A DNA stretch of 64,000 nt from Terana coerulea. Taxonomy: Eukaryota > Basidiomycota > Agaricomycetes > Polyporales > Phanerochaetaceae. A model generated the notes under the pieces. It saw nothing but the letters and a program-made list of their open reading frames with translations. It did no database searches and had not been told where the DNA came from. The translations under genes were made by a program, and so were the position numbers. Positions within the stretch are counted from its first letter, which is position 1; each line of letters begins with the position of its first letter. The stretch covers positions 62,001-126,000 of the forward strand of contig JAKOGH010000654.1 of NCBI GenBank assembly GCA_024811115.1. The letters are read 5' to 3'. This document shows, piece after piece, positions 48,166 through 58,818 of this stretch.

Positions 48166-49254
48166 TCAAGCCGGCGGCGCGAGCGCAAGCATGCTGAACT
48201 CCAGGCTTGTTGAGTCCTTCACATAGCTGTCCCTGATGTACCGTACGGCATCGTCCAGAAGATTCGTGCACTCGCCTCTGTCAATAGGTCCTACCCTGCG
48301 CCCATCCAGCTCCAGCAGTCTCATCGCACCCTCGGGAGCCTCGATGCCCTCTTCCCTTGACGGAGGACTCGGGGCCTGGACGAACGCCGTGAAGTGCAGG
48401 TCGACACGCGCGTCCGCCGACGGCGCTGCAGTCTGGCCAGTTGACGCTACCGCGGCGTGGATGTCGGCGAAAAGAGGCGTGGTCTCAAGCAACTTTGAGC
48501 GTTCTTCTGGGCTCTTGTCTGCCAGCGATGTGTCAGAAAGCTGCAAATGCGTAATGACGTTCATGTCCCACCTTTGCATTGGTCAATGAACAGGGCGAGT
48601 GGGCTCTCTGGTTCGAATGTCACGCTACTCTGTTCACGTTGGATTCAGTACTGCTTACGCCCAACGGCCCACGGACGCGGTACTCACATTAGCCAAAGCG
48701 TGAATCAAGCCCATCGTCCCACATGCATTTCCAATCTACCCCGATCTCAATAAGCACACACACTGCACACAAGTATGCTGGTGTTTACAGTCTGCTTGAT
48801 CCATAGCACTGTAGGATCAATCGGATGCTGGCCCTGCTCCTGAATGCGCTTGTCCTCTTCCTTGCGCTTCGTCTCGTAGGCGTCCGAGATAGGGAATAGA
48901 AGCACTAAAGCCTTCACCGGCTGCGGAACCATTGCAAGCAGCTGATCGTGTATGAAAGCGTAAAGATGTAAGTAAGTGTATACGCATATAAGAGATGAAC
49001 TTGGAAACAGACCTCTTTGTCGAAACCGTACACGTCGGTAAATTCATCTTGCGAAGTAATCAGACCGGCTTTGCTGGACCACTACAGACCACGTTTACGA
49101 CCGTTATACCGCTTGGTAAACGCGTGGAAACCACTCACAGCGTTCATGACCTATGCACCGACGTGCCCAAAATACGATCAGCCACCATCTACAGTAGTGC
49201 GATGAAATGACAGACATCGGGGTTGCTTTCAAGGGGAATCCATCGTGAAGCCAT
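48166..49254 (-). CDS. YUH1: Ubiquitin C-terminal hydrolase, UCH family
   Basis: Cys protease that releases small adducts from ubiquitin's C-terminus. Exons: 49216-49254, 49139-49150, 49013-49081, 48789-48941, 48688-48735, 48572-48626 (approximate 5' end), 48166-48518; about 242 aa (yeast 236). N-terminus ASRWIPLESNPDVMNAWSS; catalytic Cys in IGNACGTMGLIHALAN, catalytic His in RVDLHFTAF and Asp in LLELDGRRVGP. Exon 2 is only 12 nt (VMNA) and is required by phase and homology. Between exons 5 and 6 the phases do not match: the frame needs the exon to open at AGCGTGACATTC, but the acceptor AGs lie one base off, so a one-base insertion near 48627 or an unusual acceptor is implied. Divergent from ETR1. 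Confidence 0.9.
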
Positions 49255-49875
49255 CGTGTCGTATATAAAATGAATACTAGTTTGGTTGGTATGGCAGTGA
49301 AAGTGGGTGACACTGAGATGCTGGTATGTCGGCTATGCAAGTGGCAGAAAGCGTGGTGGGAAGGCAATGTCGTCAGTGCGGCGAATGCCGAGAGGATGAT
49401 CAAGCGCGTCAAATGATGCGCCTTACCCGACTTACCTTACGACACTATGGAAGGCTGTCACTTGTCCGTCACTGGCGGTGAATTGCTGCGAGCTTACGTG
49501 AAAGGAAAGAAGGTACGCAGAAAAAATAGGAGCTTGTATATTTCAGTAATATAAAAGAACTCAACGCGCAGAGTATGCGCGGGCGCAAGGTCCTGCTTTA
49601 CATAATCCGGCCTGAGCCCAGGTCATTGAGGTCTACGCAGAGTAGCCAATACTGTGCCACTCTCAGATACGAGCCCGGAAGTAATTATAGTGCAATGCGA
49701 GGTCAAATTAGGGGACGGGCCGGGTAGTCAAAGCGTGACAGACGGAGAGCGCATCGCCTCCGGATGCGGCATGCAGACGCTTTGTGGCGCATCAATGGAG
49801 CTCTCCGAGGGGACATTGACGTCATTTCCGCAGGTCTGCTTGATGCGTACCAACACAACATCCTAATTGAATACA
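49255..49875. promoter_or_regulatory. Divergent promoter region, UCH / ETR1, with repeat copy
   Basis: 621 bp between two divergent starts. The dispersed repeat copy B ends about 15 bp before the ETR1 ATG, so it lies in that gene's proximal promoter or 5' UTR. Confidence 0.45.
49755..49860 (-). repeat. Dispersed degenerate repeat, copy B
   Basis: Inverted relative to copy A (37980-38090). The 50 bp core is 49755-49806 read on the minus strand. It abuts the ETR1 start codon. Confidence 0.7.
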
Positions 49876-51377
49876 ATGTGGCCCGCCTTGGCGACAAGCC
49901 ACAGACTACTCTCTACTATAGCTTCTCGTACATTCTCTACATCATCGCGCTGTCTCGCCAACCGCGCGGTGGTCTACAACTCTACGGGCGACCCGAAGTC
50001 GGTCCTTTCTGTGGTTTCTTACCCGTCACTGCCCCCACCACCATCCGGCTCTCTAAACATCCGATTTTTGCTCTCCCCAATCAATCCTTCGGACGTGAAC
50101 GTCATTGAAGGCGTGTACCCTGCGAAGCCGCTACGTACACGTTCGCTCGCGCCAGGACATAACCTCGATGAAGCCGTGTTCGTGGGCGGGAACGAGGGAC
50201 TAGCGGAGGTGACTGAGGTCGGAAGTGGTGTTTCTGGCTTAAAGAAGGGCGACTGGGTGATTATGGCTGGACAACAGCTCGGTACATGGAGCTCGAGTCG
50301 GACGTTGAAGGAAGAGGACGTGATCAAGCTGCCAAGCACCGACGTGAGCGAAGTCAATGGGGCTACTTTGATGGTACGTCTGCAGTAACAATATTAATAC
50401 CGAACGCGCCTTCCAGGTACAACTGCCACGATACTTTAGGTCAACCCACCGACAGCACACAACATGCTGCATGACTTCGTCAGCCTGAGGGATGGCGATT
50501 GGGTTATACAGAATGGTGAGTATTGCTCTGGACCACGGCTTAAGCTCACCGTATATATCGTTTGCATTTAGGAGCGAACAGTGCGGTCCGTTCTCCTGTC
50601 ACTTAAGTCACCTTTCAATCTCATCCAAAGCGACAGGTTGGCCAAGCTGTCATCCAAATTGCTGCACACCAAGGGTTCAAGACACTGAACTTCATCCGAA
50701 GCAGGTAGGAGGCCTTTACCAATTGAGACTCGCTACGGCCTAATAGGATTCAATGTAGAGATGACCTTGACACACTGAAGAGGCAGCTCATGGAGCTCGG
50801 CGCGACTGAAGTGCTGACATATGAGGATTTGGAAGAACAGTCAACGAAGGACAGGCTGAAAGAGCTGACAGGAAACAAAGTATGTTCTCGGTCAACTCAA
50901 GCTCACGAAAAGTCATCTCACACGCAACGCAGCCTCCTCGCCTCCTCTTAAACTGCGTCAGCGGCCCGGCAACAACCAAGATGCTCCGCTACCTCGGCCC
51001 TGAGAGCCACCTCGTCTCGTACGGTGCGATGTCCAAGAAAACCACTGTCCATACCCACATCCCTGTTCATATTCAAGAACTTGAGGTGCCATGGTTTTCT
51101 GGCAGAGCCGATGGTACAAACAGCACAGCAAAGAGGAGAGAGAGGAGCTGATGAAGAAGCTTGTTGGCATGAAGGTGCGTCTGACTGGCACCAGCTGAAC
51201 GAGCTGTTGCTCACAAAGGATGGATAGCTGAGGGAGCCAGAGCACGAGATTGTCAGAATCCCAGCAGGAGATAGCGATGCTCAGGCGACTGAAAGGGTGC
51301 AAGACGTGATGAGAAAGCTCAGCCAAGGCCAATACGGGAAGAAGATATTGCTGAAGATTGAGCAGTCCGAGGATTGA
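49876..51377 (+). CDS. ETR1: Mitochondrial trans-2-enoyl-CoA/ACP reductase (two indels)
   Basis: NADPH-dependent last step of mitochondrial type II fatty acid synthesis, needed for lipoic acid and respiration. Exons: 49876-50373, 50440-50515, 50572-50585, 50637-50704, 50759-50879, 50933-51174, 51228-51377; 388 aa (yeast 380). Basic, Ser-rich presequence (SHRLLSTIASRTFSTSSR). Catalytic-domain motifs INPSDVNVIEGVYPAKP and VGGNEGLAEVTEVG; the NADPH-binding loop QNGANSAVGQAVIQIA spans three exons, of which the middle is 14 nt. The tail has REPEHEIVRIPAGDSDA. Two extra bases occur in exon 6: an A in 51038-51041 and the C at 51099; removing them restores GAMSKKPLSIPTSLF and HGFWQSRWYKQHSKEE and makes the exon phase correct. 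Both are likely assembly errors. Confidence 0.93.
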
Positions 51378-51474
51378 GTGCTCATACACTTGAGTATGCT
51401 TTTGTAGACATAGTAGAGAGTCTACAACATGACATCTGGACGAGAACGCGACGCGATGAACCCAAGTACACAAA

Positions 51475-52956
51475 CTACAAGAAGAATGTGCGCCTCGTCG
51501 TCTCCAGTTCCGGCTACGAACATAAATGAGTAAGACACAAGTTGCTACCAGGAGATACGGGAAACTATATACCTTCCACATCCACTGATACTCGTCGTCC
51601 TTCGGCGGCGCAACCGTCTTTGGAGGTTGAGGCTCAGATGGTCCCGCACCCTCCTCCTCTATCGGCTCGTCAGCATCCTCCATCGGCATGTCAGTATCAT
51701 TATCATTAGGCTCTTCAGGAGCATTTTGCTGCTCTTCGTCGCCGAAAGAGTCGAACTCGAGGCCTTTCGCAACTTCGCCGAGGTTCTTGACCGCTGGGAG
51801 ACCTTTCTTCAACGAACGTAGCTTCAATGTGAACCTCGGCCCGATTTCTTGGAGCTGCACTTTCTCGACCGACCGGAACGCGTATCTGGTTGTTTAATTA
51901 GTGAGGCTCCTAAACTTTGGTCAGAATACGCACCGATGACGTCTAAAGAAGAGGAAGTCTCGCTGGTTATGAAGCGTCACAACCTGTCGACCTTGGAACT
52001 CTGGCATGGGCGGGAATAGTGTTTGGAAGAGCCGACCCACGGTGTGGCCTAATCGTGTTACGAACCCATTCAGCACCAGTTCAGGGAAGTGTTCCGTTGG
52101 GCGAGCATGCCCCTGCATATGGATAGTTAGCTATAGTGCGTTCGCTCGATAAGACTGATTAACTGACAGAGATCTTTTTCGACAACTCGATCGACGTGAG
52201 CTTGAAGTACGCGGTCGGTCCATCGGGGAGATATACCAATGTCATAGCATCTGGGCGCCATAACCAAGCTTCAGCACAGAATACCACGGTGCCAAACAGC
52301 TGCATGTACTTGGCTTTTTCATGTCCTCATTAATGACCAACATATGGCTGTAATTCCTATCCGCCGCCCACCCTGCAACCCTACCCATCTCAAAGCCCCT
52401 ACCCTTCTTCCTCCTAATTAGCTCGGCTCCAGGGAATATTGTCATCAGCTCCTCGCAAAACTCGTACGTGACTCTTGTCGCCTTTTGCGAGGTCGTTATG
52501 AGAACTTTTGGCGGGACAGTAGGGTCGGCGGCGCCAGAGAAGTATGCGGCAAAGGGGTCCGAGGCAATGTCGGCAGCAGATTCGTCCTGAGGCTGCTCAT
52601 TGCCCGCATTATGAGATGCTGAAGAAGTCGAGGCAATGGGTTCTTCGGACTCTTCGGGTGATGGTGCTGAAGGGTTGGCGGTGAGGAACGAAGGGTCAAA
52701 TTCACGGGTGTTATCCAGCGTGCGGGGAACATTCTCGTGTTGACGTCTCTACGCATAATAATGGTGTCAAAACGAGTCACCGGAGCATGTCTATTTCACT
52801 GACCTTTTTAGCAGCAGGGTTGTCTGACTCCGCTTTCGCCAAAGCGAGCCTGCGTTGCAATTTCGACTGACCCTTGGCCTTTTTCTGCTTGCGGGCTATT
52901 TCTTCCCTTTTGATCTTGTTCTTGATAGAGGATGGCTCAAAACGGCTGCTTGGCAT
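51475..52956 (-). CDS. RPF1: Ribosome production factor 1 (Brix domain)
   Basis: Nucleolar Brix-family protein required for 27S pre-rRNA processing in 60S assembly. Exons: 52804-52956, 52310-52748, 52168-52250, 51934-52112, 51573-51885, 51475-51513; 401 aa. The N-terminus is basic ([20 protein letters not shown]), followed by an acidic Ser/Glu linker. The Brix core begins [20 protein letters not shown], then [56 protein letters not shown] and [20 protein letters not shown]. Near the C-terminus there is an acidic stretch ([19 protein letters not shown]), ending [10 protein letters not shown]. All phases fit and no indel was seen. Only 180 bp from the Erv25 start on the other strand, and 97 bp from the ETR1 stop. 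Confidence 0.95.
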
Positions 52957-53136
52957 GGTGACTCTGCCTGGGGAAGAATGATGTATACCAGGCTACGGGA
53001 TAGAGAATGCTGAAGGGGTGCAAGGCAAGGAAAGCAAATGAGCGCTAACGAAATACGACCTCGCCCACGTGGCTTCTCAAATCCTTGATCGCGACTGGAG
53101 GCGCTGCTTCACAAGACTGTCCTCCGGACACCCAGC
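52957..53136. promoter_or_regulatory. Very short divergent promoter, RPF1 / Erv25
   Basis: Only 180 bp separate the two start codons, so a shared bidirectional promoter is very likely. No specific element recognised. Confidence 0.5.
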
Positions 53137-53956
53137 ATGTCGCGACGACCGCATCACCTTTCCTTCCTGGTTTTCTTCCTTTTCGCCGCTGCCGCTAATG
53201 CCTTACACTTCTACCTCGATGCAAGCGACAAGCGGTGCTTCCTAGAGGAGATTCCCAGCGACACAGTGGTGGAAGGTGTGCCAGCATTGCACGCGCTCAA
53301 ATGAGTATATTGACCGACGCTTCCACGCATTGCAGGCCACTACAAGGCCCTCGAGTGGTCAGAGCCAGAACAAAAATACGTTGAGAATCCCGGACTGGGG
53401 ATATATGTGGAAGTTGACGTGCGTTCCATTCACACCCATGTTGCATGGACTGGGAGCTTACAGCGGTTCGTAACATAGGAACTCTCGACAGGGCACAATG
53501 TCGTCCGGACAAGAGGCCCTCACGACAGTCGCTTCACATTCACCTCTCACGAAGCAGGGGATCACGCCATTTGCCTCTCGTCTACAGCGGGCACGTCCTG
53601 GTCCACCACCTCCCACATTCGACTGTACCTCGACATCGTCGTCGGCTCTACGAAACCTGATCGCGACCACGACAGGTCACACGTGACCGAGCTGTCCGCG
53701 AAACTTCGGGATCTGAACCTGAAGCTCGAGGATATCCGGAGGGAGCAGCAATACCAGCGGGAGCGGGAGGCGGACTTCAGGAACCTGAGCGAGACGACGA
53801 ACGGAAAGGCCGTTTGGTACTCTTTGGCGCAAATTGTGGTGCTAGTGATTACATGCGCATGGCAGCTGAGGCATCTGAAGGTGCGTCTTGTTAACGTCGA
53901 TGGGAGAGACGCGCTGACGCCTGCTGTAGCGTTTCTTTGAGGAGAGAAAGATGTAA
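53137..53956 (+). CDS. ERV25: p24 cargo receptor of the delta class (Erv25/TMED10-like)
   Basis: Type I membrane protein of COPI/COPII vesicles, cycling between ER and Golgi. Exons: 53137-53275, 53336-53418, 53479-53880, 53930-53956; 216 aa. Order: signal peptide (FLVFFLFAAAANA), lumenal GOLD domain starting LHFYLDASDKRCFLEEIPSD with the conserved Cys pair (second Cys in HAICLSS), a coiled coil (LSAKLRDLNLKLEDIRREQQ), one membrane span (WYSLAQIVVLVITCAWQL) and a short cytosolic tail RHLKRFFEERKM. The tail has the di-Phe COPII signal but lacks a plain KKxx at the end, as in many Erv25 proteins. The final exon encodes only the last eight residues. Confidence 0.94.
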
Positions 53957-55216
53957 TGCGGCTTATGAATGACTCGCGATCGTATTTTATTGGGAACATG
54001 AATGCCCCTGTGATGCAGGTCAGCAGGGAATATACATCTACGATCGTCGCCTGGCCGTGGAAAGCAATTCGAAGTGTCAAACCGGTGAAACTCTGAATTT
54101 ATTAGGGTCTGTAGGCTCTGGGGCATGAACAAATAGCTGGCTTGTCAAAAGCCACTAGGTTGCGTGTTACTCTCCACATAAGTCTCATGCGATGGCCACT
54201 CTTACAACGCTTAGGCTGTGCCAGCCTGCTTCATGTGAGTGGTTTTCAACGCTTTGTACTTGTCATTGTTGCTGCATTTGTCTAGTAAGGCTCAAGAATA
54301 GTCGGCCTAGGGGCGCTTGAGGCCGTCTTGCGACTATTAAGATTGTCCGAGTGACAGGCATGCACATTTTCAGACCTGAACTACAGCTCCGGGCTCGAGG
54401 AGGATTACTGGATAAAGCTTCAATGCCGCGTTGAAGAGTGCCTAGGTGTGGTCATCGGTGGTCGCGGAAGTCCAAAGCCTCACGTTCATCGCCCTCACAG
54501 CTGCGCCACCTGAATTTCATTGGCCTGTACTGTGTCGCAGCGGACATCGGACTGTTCCCCAAAGCACCTATTTCTCGTAAACTTGACCGTTGAACATTGG
54601 GCGTCAAGCGTTCCGATTCTTCCGTGAACTCATATGCCTCCGCGGAGGTGACGGTTGTGGGGTCAGAAGAACAGATTCAGGTACTAGCTTGCGCTAGAAG
54701 CCAATGATTGATAAGTGCCTTTTCATGCATCTCCGTGACTTGACTGTCGATTCAGAGATACTTACTCTTTGAGTCGTGCTGAAGAGGTTTGTGACGCGAA
54801 TCTGTACATAATGTGGCTAAGCACAGCAAAACGATACACTCACGGTGAATATCATACTACAATCTCTTTCCGCTGCGACGGCCGCGGCACGCGTCCGCAG
54901 TCCTGCTTGGGAAGGTTTTATGTCGGTGCCACAAAGCCACCCTGGGCGCTTATGTTAATGAGTTTTCGGCAGCCGGTGTCAAGTGACGTCAGAGGGTGCT
55001 GGTTTTCTGTCTTCTTCTTACGCTCGGCACGCCGCAAAAATTCATTATTCCCATTTGCCGACGATCACACAAGGATGCAGCCGTTGTCGCAACAACCGAA
55101 CCTCCACACCTCCCTTCGACCACCTCTCACCTTCCCACACGCGGGGAACTCGCCGCCCATACGACAGCGACGGCCAGCACACTCTACTTCTTCAGGCCCG
55201 CGACCTGCTCGCTGAG
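53957..55216. other. Tandem intergenic region
   Basis: 1.26 kb between Erv25 and the MscS channel gene. Contains Erv25 3' UTR and the channel promoter. No gene, RNA or repeat could be supported. Confidence 0.4.
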
Positions 55217-57869
55217 ATGCCCAGCTCGAGCAAGAACTCGGAATCTCCCACGGAAGACATCCCTCTGCGGAACAGAAGCAACAGCCCGAAGCATTTTGAC
55301 TTCGCTGAGCACAAGACTCACCTTGAAGACCTCCCCGACCCGGACAGAGAACGGCTCGTCGAGGCGACACGCACGTCCTCACATGACTCAGACACGGACT
55401 CGGATGGCACGGAGTCCGACGAGGAGTTCGACTGGGATGCAGACGATGATGACAAGAGCATGCGCAAGGTCCAGCAGGACGCCTCCAACGCCAGGCGTGG
55501 CCGCGCCGTATGGCGCGCTTTCATGCGGCTGTCGAGAGTCCTGAGGACGTTAATCATTGGCATCCTCGGAGCGGGCATTCTGATCACGCCGCTGCTGGTC
55601 TTCCAGCTGCGCTTCACGAACACGCCTGGACGGGTGCAGGCGCACGTGTGGTCGCTGTGGTTGTCTATTACGTGGGCGGCGTGCTGTGGGACATACTTAA
55701 TCGTGGATATTGCACCTATGGTCGCGCTGGGAATCTTTCGGTTATTCAGCCACAGGGTTGAGCGCATGCAAATTACAGTCGAGGTGCGCGGTGTGCCTAT
55801 GTTCGCTTGTTGAAAGCTGACATCACGCTCAATTATAGCTCACCTCTGCTGTCCTTGGCTGGCTGAAATTGGTGCTAGACGTTGTCTGGGCATGGATCGC
55901 ATTGTCAGTCATCCTCGCAGTCTACAAGCCCCCTGGCACGTACTGGGTGATCATCAACCGTGTCATGCAAGCACTGTTCTCTGGTACCCTCTTACTACTG
56001 GTGGAAAAGATCTTCCTCCGCTACGTCGCAATTAACTTCCACCGCAAGGCCCTCGCCGATCGGATAGTCGAGAACCAAACCGGATTGCGTGCGCTCGACC
56101 GGCTCTCCAATGCCAGCCCCGTCCAGTCATCGCGCAAGCATCCCTATGGGCAGAACTGGAAGCGAGGCCACAAGCCCAGCAGCCCCTCCACGAATCACTC
56201 GTTGAGCGCGAACGTGAGCGCACAGAGTTCGAGCACGAACTCGCCCGTCGTGGAGAAGCAGGACGTATTGGTGAAGGAATTGGCGAAGACGAAGCGGGAA
56301 AGCAAGGGTGCCGAGAAGCACCATCATCACCATCCACACATGCGACGGAAAAGGCCGATGGCGGCGGTCATCGTCGACGGGCTTGTGAAGAGCCAGAATA
56401 AGGAAGGCGAGACGTTGTATTCCGCGAGCAAGCTTGCTAGGAAGCTATTCAGCACCTTGAGCAATGTTTACCCGCCAAGGGAACATCTTTTGGTGGAAGG
56501 TACGCTGCTCAGTTGGTCGATGTTTATATTAGACTAACTTTGCTCGGCAGATTTCTACCCTTATTTCAAGTCGACTACGGATGCGGTGAGTGTACAACAT
56601 GTGTACAGTGTCTCAAGTTCCTGACTGCCCGATAGCAAGCAGCCTTTGCTGTTTTCGACAAAGATGGAAACGGCGACATTTCCAAAAGGAGATGCGCGAA
56701 GCCGTGCGGAGGCTTTATCGCGACAGAAAATCTATCACAGCAAGTTTGAAGGTACGTTTGTCCCCTCCTCTCTTCAAGGCGCATACACTCAATAATAATC
56801 CGTATTCATAGGATGTCGGATCGGCTGTGGCAAAGCTTGACGCAGTGCTAGTTGCATGCGTCCTCATAGTCTTCACCTTCATCTGCTTGTTGATCTTCAA
56901 CCGCACCGACACTATTGCATCCCTTGTCCCGCTGGCGACTATCATCCTTGGGTTTTCGTTCATTTTCGGGCACTCGGCACAAACACTGTTCGAGTCGGTA
57001 AGGGGCTGAGCTTCCACGCATACTGGCGATGTGGCTAACAGCCTATTTCTGTAGCTGATCTTCATTTTCTCGACACATGTGTTTGACGTGGGCGATTTGG
57101 TGATGATTGACGACCAGGTTTGTCGCTTATCCAGCTCACACAAGCGATCGTTTGCTGAGGTACCAATCTGCAGCCGCTGTTTGTGAGGGAGTTTGGCCTA
57201 TTTTCGACGACATTTAGGCGAGTAGACGGCCAAGAGGTCATTGCCCCCAACTCTCTTCTGGCTGGCTCCAAGCTTGTGCACAACATTCGTCGTTCGAACT
57301 CCATGTAAGCTCTTACTCCCCTGCCTTCATTGGGTGCTGTGTTCTAAACGCGACAATCCTTATGCAGGTGGGAAACAACAGAGCTTGTTGTCGCTTATGA
57401 CACACCCCTCGAGAGCCTCGAAGCTCTGAAGCGCAAGATGGAAGAATACATGAACGACGACAAGAACCGGCGCGAGTGGTCGAACATGACGCTCAATATC
57501 GACAAGATGGAGTTCCAGAACGCGATCCACCTCGTTGTCGGCATGGAGCACCGCCCGAACTGGCAAGACTGGGGCGGCCGGTGGGCACGCCGCACCGCAT
57601 TTATGCGCTTCCTGAAAACGACGTGCGAGGAGCTCGACCTCAAGTACACGATGCCCGTGCAGCCGGTCATGCTACCCTCGTCGCTGCCGCCGGGCCTCGG
57701 TGGCGCGCCCCGCAGCCCGTACAGCCCGAGCCCACGCATCGCGAGCCCCAGGCTGCCACGGTTCCGTAGCCGGGATACGCTTGACATTCCGCCGATGGGC
57801 CATGAGTTCTCGGGGGCAGGGACGCGAGGAGGCAGGGCCTGGAGCGGCTGGGGTCGCAGTAGGCTGTAG
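55217..57869 (+). CDS. EF-hand mechanosensitive channel, MscS family (Msy-like)
   Basis: Predicted stretch- and calcium-responsive channel; the fission yeast relatives Msy1/Msy2 sit in the ER and limit calcium rise under hypo-osmotic shock. Exons: 55217-55783, 55839-56499, 56551-56585, 56636-56751, 56812-56997, 57055-57117, 57174-57304, 57368-57869; 753 aa. Acidic N-terminus (SDEEFDWDADDDDK); two membrane clusters around residues 100-260; a EF-hand loop DKDGNGDISKREM; then the MscS pore segment VPLATIILGFSFIFGHSAQT and beta domain FDVGDLVMIDDQ. The C-terminus is Pro/Ser/Arg-rich. A missing base in the AAAAGG run 56684-56689 cuts the EF-hand in the F-helix; exon phase confirms it. A linker His run (HHHHHPH) lies near residue 375. 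Confidence 0.93.
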
Positions 57870-58818
57870 GAAGATGGAATAGAATATGGAATGGCTGCAT
57901 AGCATGGACATAGAGAGAGCTGGCTGTCTCTGAACACTGACTCATCCGAACAGCATTGCTTTCCTGCTTTCGTCGTAGAGTTTATATTGTATGTACGACT
58001 GAACGTACGCTTCATATAATATCTCAATATCTACATATATTAGATTTTCCGTCAGTATACTTTCTATTGCCGTCGGATTCACTACTGTAAGACAAGAGTC
58101 GTGAAACCAAGCCGTCGTTGTGAGTGGTGTGAGGTTAGGAGTTGTGGCCGATGGGCGCCACAAAGTTCGTCCGCGGCTATTGCCGAAGACACTTTATCTT
58201 TCGACTTTCGACACGACAACACTACAGAACTGGTATTACAGTACTAAGTAGTATACGTTGACAGAGGCGAAAAGGGAAAAGTCTAACTTATCAATTCGAT
58301 TACTAAACTAGAATTCTAGATCTTATGGGAAGAAGTACCAACGCTTCACTTATGACTCGGCTTTGAGGGCATACAGCTGTACGGTTTGCTGTCCTAGGAG
58401 TGTGAGTACACAATTCTGTTGGCGTTATCTGTGCATATGTTTAACCAGCCTCCTTACAGTCTGCTCACATGCTCGCTAGCAGAGGCAGTCCTAGCTCCTT
58501 CAGTGTGATTGACCGAGAAGACCTCCTGGCCTGTCGAACTCACCTTCCAGAAAGCTGCGCGCACCACAGTGCCTGGAGCCCCATCAGAGTTTGGTCAACA
58601 CGCTCTTGTGATTCTTATGACGAGCTCTGGCACCAGTGCTTCACGTTCTGTCGTCGTTCAACGCTTTCTCAACCATACAAAGAGGCCTACGTGGGCCGTC
58701 TACCCACATGCGCTCTACCCATCGTTGTACGCCGGTAGATTACCCACATCCAGGTGAGGCTTGCCGTCGTTCGCGCCATCCAAGTCATGAAATTCGACCC
58801 GAGTGTGCTCAGATTACC
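57870..58818. other. Intergenic region with repeat copy
   Basis: About 950 bp between the channel and carboxypeptidase S genes. Holds repeat copy C (about 58145-58215) and the promoter of the peptidase. AT-richer than the genes. Confidence 0.4.
58145..58215 (+). repeat. Dispersed degenerate repeat, copy C
   Basis: Shares the blocks ATGGGCGCCACAAA, GCGGCTATTGCCG and CGACTTTCGACACG-like with copy D at 61977-62066, same orientation. The GCGCCACAAA core is also in copies A and B, so all four may be one family, though that link is weak. Confidence 0.6.
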
